Shown here: one piece after another, positions 54,201 to 64,000 of the stretch
Numbering within the stretch: the first letter of the stretch is position 1
Layout: every line of letters begins with the position of its first letter
NCBI GenBank assembly: GCA_963573315.1
Contig: OY752153.1
Coordinates: 62,001-126,000, forward strand
Direction: 5' to 3'
DNA: 64,000 nt
From: Entomortierella parvispora
Lineage: Eukaryota > Mortierellomycota > Mortierellomycetes > Mortierellales > Mortierellaceae
Translations under genes and position numbers: made by a program
Notes under the pieces: model-generated
The model's database searches: none
Told to the model about the DNA's origin: nothing
Seen by the model: only the letters and a program-made list of their open reading frames with translations

Positions 54201-55491
54201 ATGGTCATGGAGTTTGCGGCAGGTGGAGATTTGTTCAGTCTGTTGACCAAAGCCCATACTTCCATCACACTGAACGAGAAGCATTGTTTGTGGCGACAGC
54301 TCTTGAATGGAGTCCAGTACATGCATCGAATGGGCGTTGCAGTAAGTGATGAAAGAAACGGAAGAAAAAAAAATGAAGAAAGCCTAGAAAAGTCAAGCTG
54401 ATCGGTTCTGTCCTTCTTGGTCAAATAGCATCGCGACTTGAAACCCGAAAACATTTTGATTGATGCTTCAGGGAGGATCCTCAAGATTACCGACTTTGGA
54501 ATCGCCAACGTCTTCAAGTCCGTGGGTGACCCCACGCCGTTGCCCTGCAAGGGCATCATTGGCAGCGGTGAGTGTCCAATTCCGGTCTGTCGTTTCCCCT
54601 TTTTTCTCTTGGTCTCACGACTGATCTGTTTGCCTCTGAATCTCGCTAGAACCTTACATCGCCCCCGAGGAGTTTTACCTAGAAGAATATGACCCTCGGG
54701 CAGTCGATGTCTGGGCATGCGGCATCATTTTTTACGTAATGTTCTATTCTGCCATGCCTTGGGCGCGCGCAGACCGCAAGAAGGATCCTCGATACGCTCG
54801 ATACATCACCGACATCAACAATCACCGGTATACTGAGGCACAGCGACGCCTTCAATTCGATCGCCGGCATCTCTATGGTAACAACACTCATTCAACCTCC
54901 TCGGCCTCTGGAGGGGGTGGACGACACGAAAGCTTTAATAAGCCCCATGAAGTGAGCCATCATCGCCAATTCCCCCCTTACAAGCCCAGTGATCTACATA
55001 TCCCAAAGCACAACGGCCATATCAAAGTGGTGGTATCATCGACTGCCACATCGTCCTCCAATAGTGGATCACCGACCAGTCCCTGGAGTCAGGGCGAGAC
55101 AGTGACTCCTCACAGCTCCGTTGAAGGCTCGCCTGTATCGGCTTCTAAGCCCACTACTGGCCACCCCATGGACTGGTCCTCCTCGGTTGCACCTCCAGCC
55201 TCTCCTGCCGCAGCCGCTGTGCTGACTCTCCCCACGGTTTACAATACGTACGCGTACAATGGCCACCTTGGGGGCCATGAATTCATTGATCGGATCGAGA
55301 TCCCAGGCTGCCGACGGATCTTGTACGCGATCATGGAACCAGATCCCAGAAAGAGACTGACGATTGATCAGGTTCAAGCAGACGAGTGGGTGACCAAGAT
55401 TCGCTTTTGTTCTGACGAGATTGAAAAGCCGACGTTGCAGCAGCAACGGGATCACCATCGACATTTTCAACCGAAACCTGTTCGAAACTGA
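51263..55491 (+). CDS. HAL4/NPR-type serine/threonine kinase with giant N-lobe insertion
   Basis: Exons 51263..51443, 51562..54341, 54429..54567 and 54650..55491 give 1313 residues. About 590 Ser/Pro/Thr/His-rich residues precede the kinase. The glycine loop is degenerate (GAGTQAQVMLLRVK), the lysine motif is YAIKKFRPP and the helix C region EFCISTSMDHENIIRTIDLV. Between that and the hinge (EYCMVMEFAAGGDLF) lies an insertion of about 205 residues (53570-54185), disordered with a basic coiled end. The catalytic loop HRDLKPENILI, DFG and APEE are intact, so it should be active. A second insertion precedes the final helix (IMEPDPRKRLTIDQV). The fungal HAL4/HRK1/NPR1 subfamily controls plasma-membrane transporters; that role is by family. 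Confidence 0.9.
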
Positions 55492-57087
55492 TGACTAAAA
55501 AAAAAAAAAAAAAAAAACACATGAAAAAATCACAAGCTACATGACATTTTTGTCAATGACTGTAGTGAAATAAAGAGACAGAGGCGGAGAGTTGATACGA
55601 ACATGTTCCCTCCAAGAGTTGAAGAAGGTATCTTCAAGTCTTTTCAAAGATAGTTCGAGACTTTGTCTGGGCGGTACATGGTGTCACAGTCAGACAACCC
55701 CAACCCCGACTGAGATTGGTGCTTCGGGATGTAGGCAGTAAAACTCGCGTACTCGTGTTGGCATTGACCCAACTCTCCCCATTTTTTCCATTGCAGTAGC
55801 TGCTCCTTGTCCTTTGCTATTGTTTGACTATGCTTGTTTCCTTCCTCCCTTGATCTTTTCCGCTGGATCTCTTGATCCTGCGCCTCTTTGATTCTTCATC
55901 CCTGACTCTTGTTCTCCTTGCAATGTTTGTCGAACTTTGTAGCCATTGGTGAGATTCTCCCGGGTTTAGTTGATCGTCTAAGAATTGTTTGCTGGTGTGC
56001 CGATCGCGAAAGCAGAAATAACGCGCTTGATTATGGTTTTCCGGATAGCTGTACGAACCGATGGAGGCCTCCCTTTGGTCTGGTTCGGAGTGGTTCGTAC
56101 GAATTGCTCTTTCTCCAATTTTCTCGGGATTTCAACATCCCAAGCTGTTATTTGTTTGTTCGTGTGCTTCTTAGGGAATAACTAACTATAAACGACCCTG
56201 TGTCGTGGTACACTTGTTCCTTTTGGCGTCTCTTCGGGAGTGGCTGTAGACGACCCTGTGTTGTGGTAAAGTATGAGCGTGGTCAGGCTTCGGTCTACTC
56301 TGTCCGACCTCCTTCTCCTAATCGCTCAATCGCGTCGACAGCTTCCCTGCTGATTTATGGGACCATGGTGATCTGAATGGACCAAGTCCCTAATGGAGAT
56401 TCCCGTTGATCAGTCTTTGTTGGCACTGCTCTTGTAGATGGAGCATTTTGTTGATCGACAACAATAGATTCAATGCATTTTCCGCCACCCCCTCTTCCAA
56501 GAGTGGATCTCCGATCAGACAGAGACGCGCGCTTGGGTCTTACCCGGGTGCCACACAGCGCGCAACATTGGTGATTGGTGACCACAAGCGTGATTTTGTA
56601 TCCGGGGTTGCTTTTCCGCAGTTCATGCACAACAGCCATCCCCGAGGTTATCCCTTACTCAGCCCTAGACTACCTTCACCGTCCCTGCCTTGAAAATAGG
56701 TTCTATTTTCGATGATCATTCCACTGTCCCTCCTTTTTTGTCGTCCTATTTTACTCTTTGATTTTTTGGCTGTTTTCCTCAACGACCTCCACCGCCGCCT
56801 TTATATAAACCTCTCTTTCTCCACAAACCCCCCAATCCCTACAGTATTCTCATCAGCCTCCCAACAACGCTCTCAGCAACACCTCAAATCTACGCCCCAT
56901 TGTGGTAATCATCACCAGCACAACTACCGGAACCCTACTGTAAGCGTCACTTTACACACTTCCTGCCCTCTGAAGAATACAGGACTGTAACGCGCATTCT
57001 ACATACACAAGAACATTCACAAGGAAGCCTGTCCAGAGGAACCGTGCTAATACATTAGCCAACATCAATTCACCATAGGAACACACT
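55492..57087. other. Intergenic 1.6 kb, upstream of thyroglobulin-domain gene
   Basis: Starts with an A-run (55498-55516). No frame has recognisable features. A phrase ACGACCCTGTGT plus TGGTA occurs twice (about 56192 and 56247). The TATATAAA-like element TTTATATAAACC at about 56800-56811 lies about 280 bp before the next ATG and could be its TATA box, followed by a long leader. Confidence 0.5.
56801..56808 (+). promoter_or_regulatory. Possible TATA element
   Basis: TTATATAA in a CT-rich setting (CCGCCTTTATATAAACC), upstream of the small secreted protein gene. It is a candidate only, from sequence match. Confidence 0.4.
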
Positions 57088-57366
57088 ATGCGTCAAGACA
57101 AGAACATGATTCGCTTCATTGTGGCTTTTTTGGTTTGCTTGACTCTGAAGGCAAGCGCCCAAGAAGATTCACCCTGTCGGAAAGCACAGGAACATGCAGA
57201 CCCAAAAAAGTATATGCCCAGATGTCTCGCCAACGGCGATTACCAGCTGATTCAGTGTGGCCCATACAATAGAGGCGTCCATTATTGCTGGTGCTCTAGC
57301 CCTACTGGTGTCAAGTTCACCGACCCAGTCAAAGGTGACCCGGATTGCTCAAAGTATTCTTCCTAG
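57088..57366 (+). CDS. Small secreted protein with a single thyroglobulin type-1 domain
   Basis: A single exon encodes 92 residues. A signal peptide (NMIRFIVAFLVCLTLKASA, residues 6-24) ends before QEDSPC. The mature part of about 68 residues has exactly six cysteines in the thyroglobulin type-1 order: CRKA, then PRCLANGDYQLIQC, then YCWCSS, G, and a last Cys near the end. PxC, G-x-Y, QC and CWC are the diagnostic points. In animals this domain is in thyropins, secreted inhibitors of papain-like cysteine proteases; here a protease-inhibitor or adhesion role is inferred only. It could start at Met7, which changes little. AATAAA lies at 57390-57395. No neighbouring gene suggests a partner. Confidence 0.8.
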   Translation: MRQDKNMIRFIVAFLVCLTLKASAQEDSPCRKAQEHADPKKYMPRCLANGDYQLIQCGPYNRGVHYCWCSSPTGVKFTDPVKGDPDCSKYSS

Positions 57367-58336
57367 TTTATCCAAACTTCAGGAGTCCTAATAAATTACG
57401 TTGTTGGCGGATCACATTCTGCACAGTGATCACAAACCCCGCATTCAGAGAACAGAGCGCGCGCGCACGACATTGTGACAGAAACGCGTTTTGGCGCGTG
57501 TTGTAGTCATGAATCGTCAAATGACGACAAAAGAAGACCAGCGATCTACACCATCCCAAAACGCTAACAACAACATCATAGTTGACGCGTCTTTGACTGC
57601 CTTTTACTCCCCCAACAGTGGATTTCCGGTCGGTCCCTGGTGTAAGCACGCGTAAGTGATGTCTCAAAGGTTTACAGTGGGATCGTGCACGCCGCACACG
57701 GTCCTGTTTGGTTGATGATGTAAAGTAATTAAGAAAATGCGAGACTGCTCGTGTGGTGTGGATGTCAGTGAGGATGGCAATGGGAAGAGGTGAGCCCTCA
57801 ACTTCAAGTCTTTCAACGAGGACAAAAGTCTCATAGAATTAGATACCCCATTGGCCGCCCCTTCTTTGTTCTCACTTTTCTTCACTCTACCCACTTCTTT
57901 TTTTGAGTTGCCCTCGTACCTCATAGTCATTGACGTTCCTCGGACTCTTCCGTGTCTTGGACATCCCTGTTCTGGCAGGAGCTCTATGACTAATAAATTA
58001 TAAATTATAAAATGTAAATTAGTCTGACTTTTAAGCCTGCAATAAACTATTTCAGGTTTCTTTATACTTTATTCGAACGACGCGCTACCCCGATCGGGCC
58101 CCGGTCTCATCGCACTCTCCCCACACCGCACACCACACGGAGCAGAGGCCGAAGCGTCGGTCGGATGGGAATCGTGCCGATCGCGTGGAGATCAGTCGGT
58201 TCTTTCCTTCCCTCTTTTTTATACTTTTTTATTCTCTGCCCTTCTTCTCTCCACATTCACTACTTCCCCGTCATTCTCTTCCTGCCCCCATCCGCCATCC
58301 GCCATCCCCCCTTCTCAACACACTCTATTCATCACA
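57367..58336. other. Intergenic about 970 bp
   Basis: 3' flank of the small secreted gene, then an A/T-rich patch at about 57990-58075 and a CT-rich promoter for the next gene (58200-58330). No gene is supported; frames on the minus strand (57368-57930) lack features. Confidence 0.5.
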
Positions 58337-58852
58337 ATGCATGTCCAAGACAAAGTCGCCATCATCACTGGAGGTTCATCTGGTACTGTGCTTGTGTCTC
58401 ATCTTCTCCGTCTGATCAGCCCATGAACCTCACGCTCATTGTCCAACCCTCGTCCTTGACTCATCCCTTCTACCTGTCCGTTTCCTTACTTACCCCTCCT
58501 TCTCCCACGAAACAAATAGGCCTCGGAAAGGCTCTGGCTGAGAGACTCGTCAGCAAAGGGTAACGAAAACAAAGAAGAGGTTGACAAAAACCAATGGATC
58601 CTGGACCTTTGCACTCATGTTTTTTTTTTTTTGTCTGTTCCCCCTCCCTCACTTCCTAATGCCACCATTACACAAACAACAGTGCCAAGGTCATCCTCGG
58701 AGATATTGACTTGAAGGACGGTCTTCGTGTTGCCAACGAGCTCAACTATGGGTACAGTTAGAAAAGAACGAAAAAAAGAAAAGGTCGATCGATCTGCGAC
58801 TGCTTCAAAGGAGACCCGGATAACTGACTATCTGTGTCTCTTCCTATTAATG

Positions 58853-58883
<31 letters not shown>

Positions 58884-59491
58884 GCAAGGATAAGGAGGTC
58901 GCCTTCTTTGTCCAGTGCGATGTTACCAAATACGACCAACAAGCTGATCTGTTTGCTGCCGCCTACAAGCACTTTGGAGGCGTGGACATTATCGTCAACA
59001 ACGCCGGCATTGCCGAGAATGCACCTTTGTGGGAGGACGAGAAGGGGATCTGGAAGAAGGTTATTGACATTGATCTCTCGGCCGTGGTCGAGGGAACTCG
59101 TCTGGGTATTGAGCATCTCAAGAAGCAAGGACGGGGCGGCGTGATCCTCAACACGGCCTCTTTGGCCGGCCTCTACCCTCAACCCCGTACACCCGTTTAC
59201 TCTGCGGCCAAGTTTGGTGTCGTCGGCCTCACGCGTTCGTTCAAGGGCTTCGGAGAGGGAATTCGCGTCAATGCTGTAGCACCCTCGTTCGCGGACACAA
59301 AGATCATTGCCCCCATCAAGGATGCAGTCATGAAGATGGCCCCTTTGGTCTCTGTCGAGATGGTCACGGACGCTTTCTTGTTGTTGATCGAGGATGATAG
59401 CTATGACGGCGACATTGCAAGAGTCACCCCACAGTATGGCATCTCGGTCATGGGTCGCCCTGCCCCCGGAAGCAGGAAGGCCAAGTTGTAA
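58337..59491 (+). CDS. Classical short-chain dehydrogenase (15-PGDH-like)
   Basis: Exons 58337..58382, 58520..58559, 58683..58751 and 58885..59491 give 253 residues, the usual length of a classical SDR. Motifs: TGGSSGLG cofactor loop (split by intron 1), VILGDIDLK (Asp after strand 2, which suggests NAD(H) preference), NNAG, catalytic Ser in ILNTASLAGL, YSAAK with the catalytic Tyr and Lys, and NAVAPSFADT. The nearest functional parallel is 15-hydroxyprostaglandin dehydrogenase-like enzymes; substrate unknown. The last intron ends in 29 A followed by TAG instead of a pyrimidine tract. It is not closely related to the minus-strand SDR array that follows. Confidence 0.92.
58853..58881. repeat. 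Poly-A run of 29 directly before an intron acceptor
   Basis: Twenty-nine A, then TAG and the exon. The run lies inside intron 3 of the SDR gene. Confidence 0.9.
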
Positions 59492-59793
59492 ATACCAGAA
59501 AAAGAAAGGAAAACAATATATCTCGTCTAATTTACACACATTGATTGTGTGCAGACCCACAATCTCTTTCTTTCGTTGTTCCAGTTTATGAGAGAAAGTG
59601 GCCTTTGGACTGGAGGGCTGTGGGCTTTGGTATGAAGCCATGCTTCATACAGCTGTGCTTCTTTTCGACTGAACGCCAAGACTGACTGGTTGTACATTTT
59701 GATCGCGATCATGTTTATTTACAAGAGGGGCAGAGAGAGAGAGAGAGAGAGAGAGAAGGAACAGGACACAGAGCAAGTGGTTTGGTGATGATC
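59492..59793. other. Convergent 3' flanks with (GA)n
   Basis: 302 bp between convergent stops. Contains (GA)n at about 59732-59756. No gene is seen. Confidence 0.55.
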
Positions 59794-61015
59794 CTAGATG
59801 CCAAACTCTTTGGGTTTGGCCTCGATAGCCTCCATGGTCTCCTTCCAGAGTCGTTCTCCAAGAGCTTTTCCTTCCTCTCCTTCCAAAACAGGGTTAATAG
59901 GGGCCACCCGACAGCTTGAATAGTAAAGTCCATTCTCTGCTCCATTCTCGATACCACATTCGGGTTCAATAGCAGCGTAGACGGTGGTCTTTGCACCTTC
60001 CATGATATTCCTGGCCAACAAGCCTCTCATGACGCTGATCATGACCGTAAAGCTGAGTCGGCTCCAGACAGAATCGTCGGATTTGGTGCCAAGCTCCGTC
60101 GAAACAAGGCCTGGGTTGATGGAAGACACTGTAATCTTTTTATCCTCGGGATGCGACGACTTTTTGAGATGATTGGCCAGAGTTTGAGCAAAGGAAACGT
60201 TCAGCAGCTTTGAAGTAGGATACCTCTCGGCAAAGGATTTGGTGTTGGTGGGATCGTTCATGACTTTGGTGACGTTGGGAGACTCCTTTTCGGGGAAGTT
60301 TGTCCAGTGATGAACCTCAGAGGCGAGGATGACGATGCGCGGGTAGGTGTTGTCGTCCTTGGCGGTCTTGCGCAGGACGGGTAACAGAAGGAGCGTCAAA
60401 AGACTAGTTCCCAAGTGGTTTGTGGCGAAACTGGTCCAGGAAAACGTGATGAAAGAGAACGTTGGAGGTTTTGTAAGTACACACTATCGCAGAGAAACAA
60501 AAACAGGATATCAACAAAAAGAAAGGTTACATGGATTCGTGGTTATCTTCCGTCAGCGAAAAGATGTGGGAGGCAATGCCAGCATTGTTGATCAGGATGT
60601 GGAGGGGGAGACCACTCTCCTGATACTTTTTGGCAAAAGCGCGACAGGAAGCAAACGAAGCCAAGTTCAGTTCTTGCGCCTCGAGGATGACCCCCTCCGA
60701 GTTGATCGAGGTCGTGGCTTTGATCTTGCGGATGGCTTCCTCGGCCTTGGTGATGTTTCTGCAAGCGAGGATGATGCGGGCAGGGTGCATGGCTGCCAGA
60801 TGGCAGACCGTTCCATAGCCGAGACCTATGTGCGGAAAAAGCATATCAAAGGGTGAGTTTAGCTTCACTCGCTTCGTTTTTGTCTCTTCAGATCAAAGGT
60901 CAAATGCCATACCGACGTTGCTTCCAGTGACGATGATGGTCTTTCCAGACAAGTCCTGAGGGGTGAGATTCAGGCTTGTGAACTGATCTTTGACAAAGGC
61001 GAGTGAGAATGGCAT
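59794..61015 (-). CDS. Retinol-dehydrogenase/WWOX-like SDR, array member 1
   Basis: Exons 60913..61015, 60531..60825 and 59794..60430 give 344 residues. Motifs: TGSNVGLGYG cofactor loop (residues about 31-40, split by intron 1), LACRN with a basic residue after strand 2 (NADP(H)-type), NLASFASCRAFAKKY, ILINNAGIA, FATNHLGTSLL, VILASEVHHW (catalytic Ser) and YPTSKLLNV with the YxxxK pair, then INPGLVSTELG. The family reduces or oxidises retinoids, steroids, fatty aldehydes or xenobiotics; substrate here is unknown. All three introns and exons match the two paralogues to the right, with exon 3 exactly 637 nt in each. The reading frame is intact throughout. Confidence 0.9.
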
Positions 61016-61451
61016 TTTCTTGACAAGGTGTGTTGTGGAAGTGAAAGAGAAGGAAGGGGTGTTGTTGAACTGGAAAGGAAAAGGGAGGGAGCGAAGGCCC
61101 TATTTATTGCCTGGTCTCATGCTGGCCACGACTGAATCAGATTTTATGTCAGCAAGGAGAGACAGAGACGACTGGCCAGGATGCACACAGATCGCGCGAC
61201 GAGGCGCGCTCTTGTTTCCACGGAAAAAATCGCACGTGACCGCCTGCCCCTGCCTGCGCAAAACCAGCTCAAGTTGTTGTTGGACGCGAAGGTCATCACG
61301 GCCGAAGTTTTACCCATGTCTGCGCGATCCTGTCTGCGCTCTCTTGAAACTCGTAACTACATCATCTAGGTCATCGTTACGTATCAAGAGCAAAAGAACT
61401 TTGTGGGGTTCGACCTCTTAACCCTTTTATTCGCGGAACCAAAGTGATGCA
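61016..61451. other. Spacer between SDR array members 1 and 2
   Basis: 436 bp: promoter of member 1 and 3' flank of member 2. No gene is seen. Confidence 0.55.
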
Positions 61452-62673
61452 CTAGATATCGAATTCATTGGGTTTGGTCTGGATGACCTCAATGGTCTCC
61501 TTCCACAGCCGTTCTCCCAAGGCCTTTCCTTCCTCCCCCTCCACAATAGGGTTCGCTGGTGCAACCCTGCAACTTGAGTAATAAAGTCCACTCTCTGCTC
61601 CATTCTCGATACCACACTGGGGTTCGATAGCGGCGTACACGGTAGTCTTTGAGCCACCCATGATGTCCCTGGCCATCAAACCTCGCATGACGTTAATAAA
61701 CACCGTGAACCCGAGTCGATTCCAGATCGATACGTCTGATTTGACACCCAGTTCCGACGCGACCAGTCCAGGGTTGACGGCGGAAACTGTGATCTTCTTG
61801 TCCTCGGGATGACGCGAGTCCTTGAGGTGAGCGGCCAGGCTTCGAGTGAAAAAGACATTCAAGAGTTTTGAGTCTGGATACCGATCCTTGAAGGATTTAT
61901 TGTCAGGGTCGTCCATGGCCTGCACGATGCTGGCGGCGCTCTTATCAGAAAATGGTGCCCAATGGTGCATCTCGGAAGAAAGGACGAGAATACGAGGATA
62001 GGTTATGGCATCCTCCATGGCGGTCTTGCGGATAACGGGTAAAAGAAGAAGCGTCAAAAGAACTGTTCCCAAGTGGTTGGTGCCGAACCTGTTTCAACAC
62101 GGAGATGGTTTTGGGAAGATGTCAAGGCCAAAGGTCAGTGCATTGGGCAAACTAGGTCAAACCTTGCTGCGCAAAGAAAATCAAACAGAGCAGGAGAGGA
62201 CATACGTTGATTCGTGTTTGTTCTCTGTCAATGAAAAGACAGTGCTGCTGATACCAGCATTGCTGATCAGAATGTGGATGGGGAGACCACTCTCCTGATA
62301 CTTTTTGGCAAAAGCGCGACAGGAGGCAAACGACGCCAAGTTCAACTGTTGGGCCTCGAGAATGACCCCCTCCGAGTTGATCGAGGATGGCTTGCTCAGC
62401 TTTGGCGGTGTTTCTGCAAGCGAGGACGATGCGGGCAGGATGCATGCCCGCGAGATGGCAGACCGTTCCATAGCCGATACCTGTATGCGATAGAATTATA
62501 CCAAAACACGAGTTTAGCTACCCTCGCTTCGTTTTTGTCTCTTCAGATCAAAGGTCAAATGCCATACCGACGTTGCTTCCAGTGAAGATGATGGTCTTTC
62601 CAGTAAAGTCCCGAGGAATGACATTCAGGGTTGCAAACTGATCCTTGAGGAAATCTCTGGCTGTGAAAGTCAT
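61452..62673 (-). pseudogene. SDR array member 2, broken by a 20-bp deletion
   Basis: The exon plan equals member 1 (62568..62673, 62206..62480, 61452..62088), but exon 2 is 275 nt instead of 295. Alignment by eye shows that 20 bases present in member 1 (60711-60730, encoding about RKIKATT) are missing at about 62386 between GATCGAGG and ATGGCTTGCTC on the plus strand. Because 20 is not a multiple of 3, the frame shifts, and the normal protein would be lost after KAEQAI. The rest still looks functional: NLASFASCRAFAKKY, NAGIS, FGTNHLGTVLL, YPDSKLLNV and VNPGLVASELG are intact and no other stop or gap is seen. Either the loss is recent or an unusual splice rescues it. Member 1 and member 3 lack the gap. 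Confidence 0.8.
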
Positions 62674-63228
62674 CTTATTAACAGGGTTTCCGTTACAAGT
62701 GTGCGTGCAGGAGAAAGAAAAGTCGAAAGAGAGAAAGAAAAGAGAGGAGAAGTTACGGTGTTGTATTATTGCAAAGATGATGTGGGGCACGGTGAGCCCT
62801 TTTATGACTTTTGTAGCAGAAGGTTGGTTTTACGCGTCCGATTGCGATCAATTCTCGAAGCTATTCTTTGACGTCATCGGAGAAGAAGGGCGAATCGAAT
62901 CCATGGTAGTCCATCTGCATCGCTCTACTCCACTCTGGATGCCTTGCCATGCGACTCTTTACGCAGCTATCAAGGATTGTGAAACAAGATCTCCACACCC
63001 AATGAAACTCGATCTTGTCTTTCTTATCCTCGACGTTTGTTTCTCATAGTGCTCTCATTTGGTTTTTTAGATTTGTGTGTGCGGTGGATGGGTCAGCATC
63101 ATGGTCTATCATGTGTTTTGCCGCGTCTTTTTTGATATGGCTCTTCCTATGTTGCTTCCTTTGGATCTGGGCGTGAATCGCGTCGCTATTTCATATCTTT
63201 ATTTCAAAGCGAATTGATCGAGAAGGAT
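62674..63228. other. Spacer between SDR array members 2 and 3
   Basis: 555 bp: promoter of member 2 and 3' flank of member 3. Frames such as 62645-63049 show no features. No gene is seen. Confidence 0.5.
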
Positions 63229-64000
63229 CTATAAGTCAAACTCGTTGTGCTCGCTCTGAATAGCTGTAATGGTCTCTTTCCACAGTCTATCGCCTAGGGC
63301 CCTTCCATCCTCTCCTCCCACAATAGGGTTCACCGGTGCGACACTACAACTTGAGTAGTAGAGGCCACTCTCTGCCCCATTTTCGACGCCACACTGGGGT
63401 TCGATAGCGGCGTACACGGTAGTCTTCGAGCCATCCATGACGTTCCTGGCTAACAAACCTCGCAAGATATTAATAAAGACCGTGAACCCGAGTCGACTCC
63501 AGAGCGGTTCGTCCGCTTTGACGCCCAGTTCCGACGCGACCAGTCCGGGGTTGACGGCGGAAACAGTGATTTTCTTGTCTTCAGGATGACGCGAGTCCTT
63601 GAGGTGATCGGCCAAACTTCGAGTAAAGAAAACATTAAAGAGCTTTGTGTCTTGATACCGCACCTTGAAGGAGTTATTGGCGTGATCGTCCATGGCTTTC
63701 ACGATGTTGGTAGCGTTCTTATCAACAAAAGGCGCCCAATGGTGCATCTCGGAAGAAAGGATAATAATACGAGGATAGGAACTGGCATCTTGCGCGACTG
63801 TCTTGCGGAGAACAGGTAAAAGAAGAAGTGTAAAGAGAGCTGTTCCCAAGTGATTGATAGCGAATCTATGAGACATAGAGACGATGATGATGGGTCAGGT
63901 CAGTTCATTTGTGCTTTGCTCTGACCATGATGTAGAAGATAAGCAAGAAGAATCATCATAGTTGAGGAAAACTTACATTGTTTCATGGCTGTCCTCTGTC
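63229..64000 (-). CDS. Retinol-dehydrogenase/WWOX-like SDR, array member 3 (5' part outside window)
   Basis: Exon 3 is 63229..63865 (637 nt, as in the paralogues), and the last 24 nt of exon 2 (63977..64000) encode TEDSHET before a GTAAGT donor. The visible 220 residues include FAINHLGTALFTLLLLP, IIILSSEMHHWAPF with the catalytic Ser, YQDTKLFNVFF with the YxxxK pair, VNPGLVASELGVKADEP and the conserved end GDRLWKETITAIQ. It resembles member 2 more than member 1 in exon 3 (AVNPGLVASELGVK, SEMHHWAPF). The cofactor-binding half lies beyond the window, so completeness is unknown. Confidence 0.88.

Noticed and set aside
56500-57660. Similar phrases around AGTGGATCTCCGATCAG (56503) and AGTGGATTTCCGGTCGG (57617) flanking the thyroglobulin-domain gene, considered as element ends
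   Set aside because: The match is about 13 of 17 bases with no continuation, so it may be chance.

Overview
The window is nuclear DNA of a filamentous fungus. The genes carry many short GT-AG introns (about 50-450 nt). F-box and F-box/LRR genes, short-chain dehydrogenases (SDRs) and cytochrome P450 recur, and the housekeeping set (LSM1, NSE4, RVB1, MGE1, NPT1, a Chs4-like protein) is fungal. Gene style and the F-box/SDR richness fit an early-diverging fungus such as Mortierellomycotina; that placement is inference, since no rRNA or marker gene is present. No rRNA, tRNA, CRISPR or bacterial operon structure was seen.

Layout. 1-12.4 kb: a partial BAR-like serine-rich protein, a penta-EF-hand Ca2+ sensor, a mitochondrial RCC1-like protein, a Tmemb_170 membrane protein, the mRNA-decay factor LSM1, the SMC5/6 kleisin NSE4 and an F-box/LRR protein. 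13.8-22.9 kb: a P450, an unidentified 598-residue protein and two F-box proteins. 23.6-28.1 kb: two tandem NmrA/epimerase-like genes and a DUF3712-like gene, with a decayed remnant of a second DUF3712-like copy between the epimerase genes. 29.7-36.3 kb: a prenylatable Sel1-repeat chitin-synthase activator, a broken Harbinger-type transposase and nicotinate phosphoribosyltransferase. 37.2-46.7 kb: an F-box protein, a GT10 fucosyltransferase-like enzyme and a Sec7-PH ArfGEF. 46.9-55.5 kb: mitochondrial GrpE, RVB1 and a HAL4/NPR-type kinase with a very large insertion in its kinase domain. 57-64 kb: a small secreted thyroglobulin type-1 domain protein, a classical SDR, and a tandem array of three SDR paralogues whose middle member has a 20-bp frameshifting deletion and whose last member runs off the window.

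Most genes are unrelated housekeeping functions, and several pairs are divergent over one shared intergenic region (PEF/RCC1-like, Tmemb_170/LSM1, GT10/Sec7, MGE1/RVB1). The accessory signal is local duplication and decay (epimerase block, SDR array, transposase), the thyroglobulin-type protein, and three introns whose reading frame requires a GC-AG donor. Exon coordinates were worked out by hand from frame continuity, splice consensus and family conservation, so small errors are possible.
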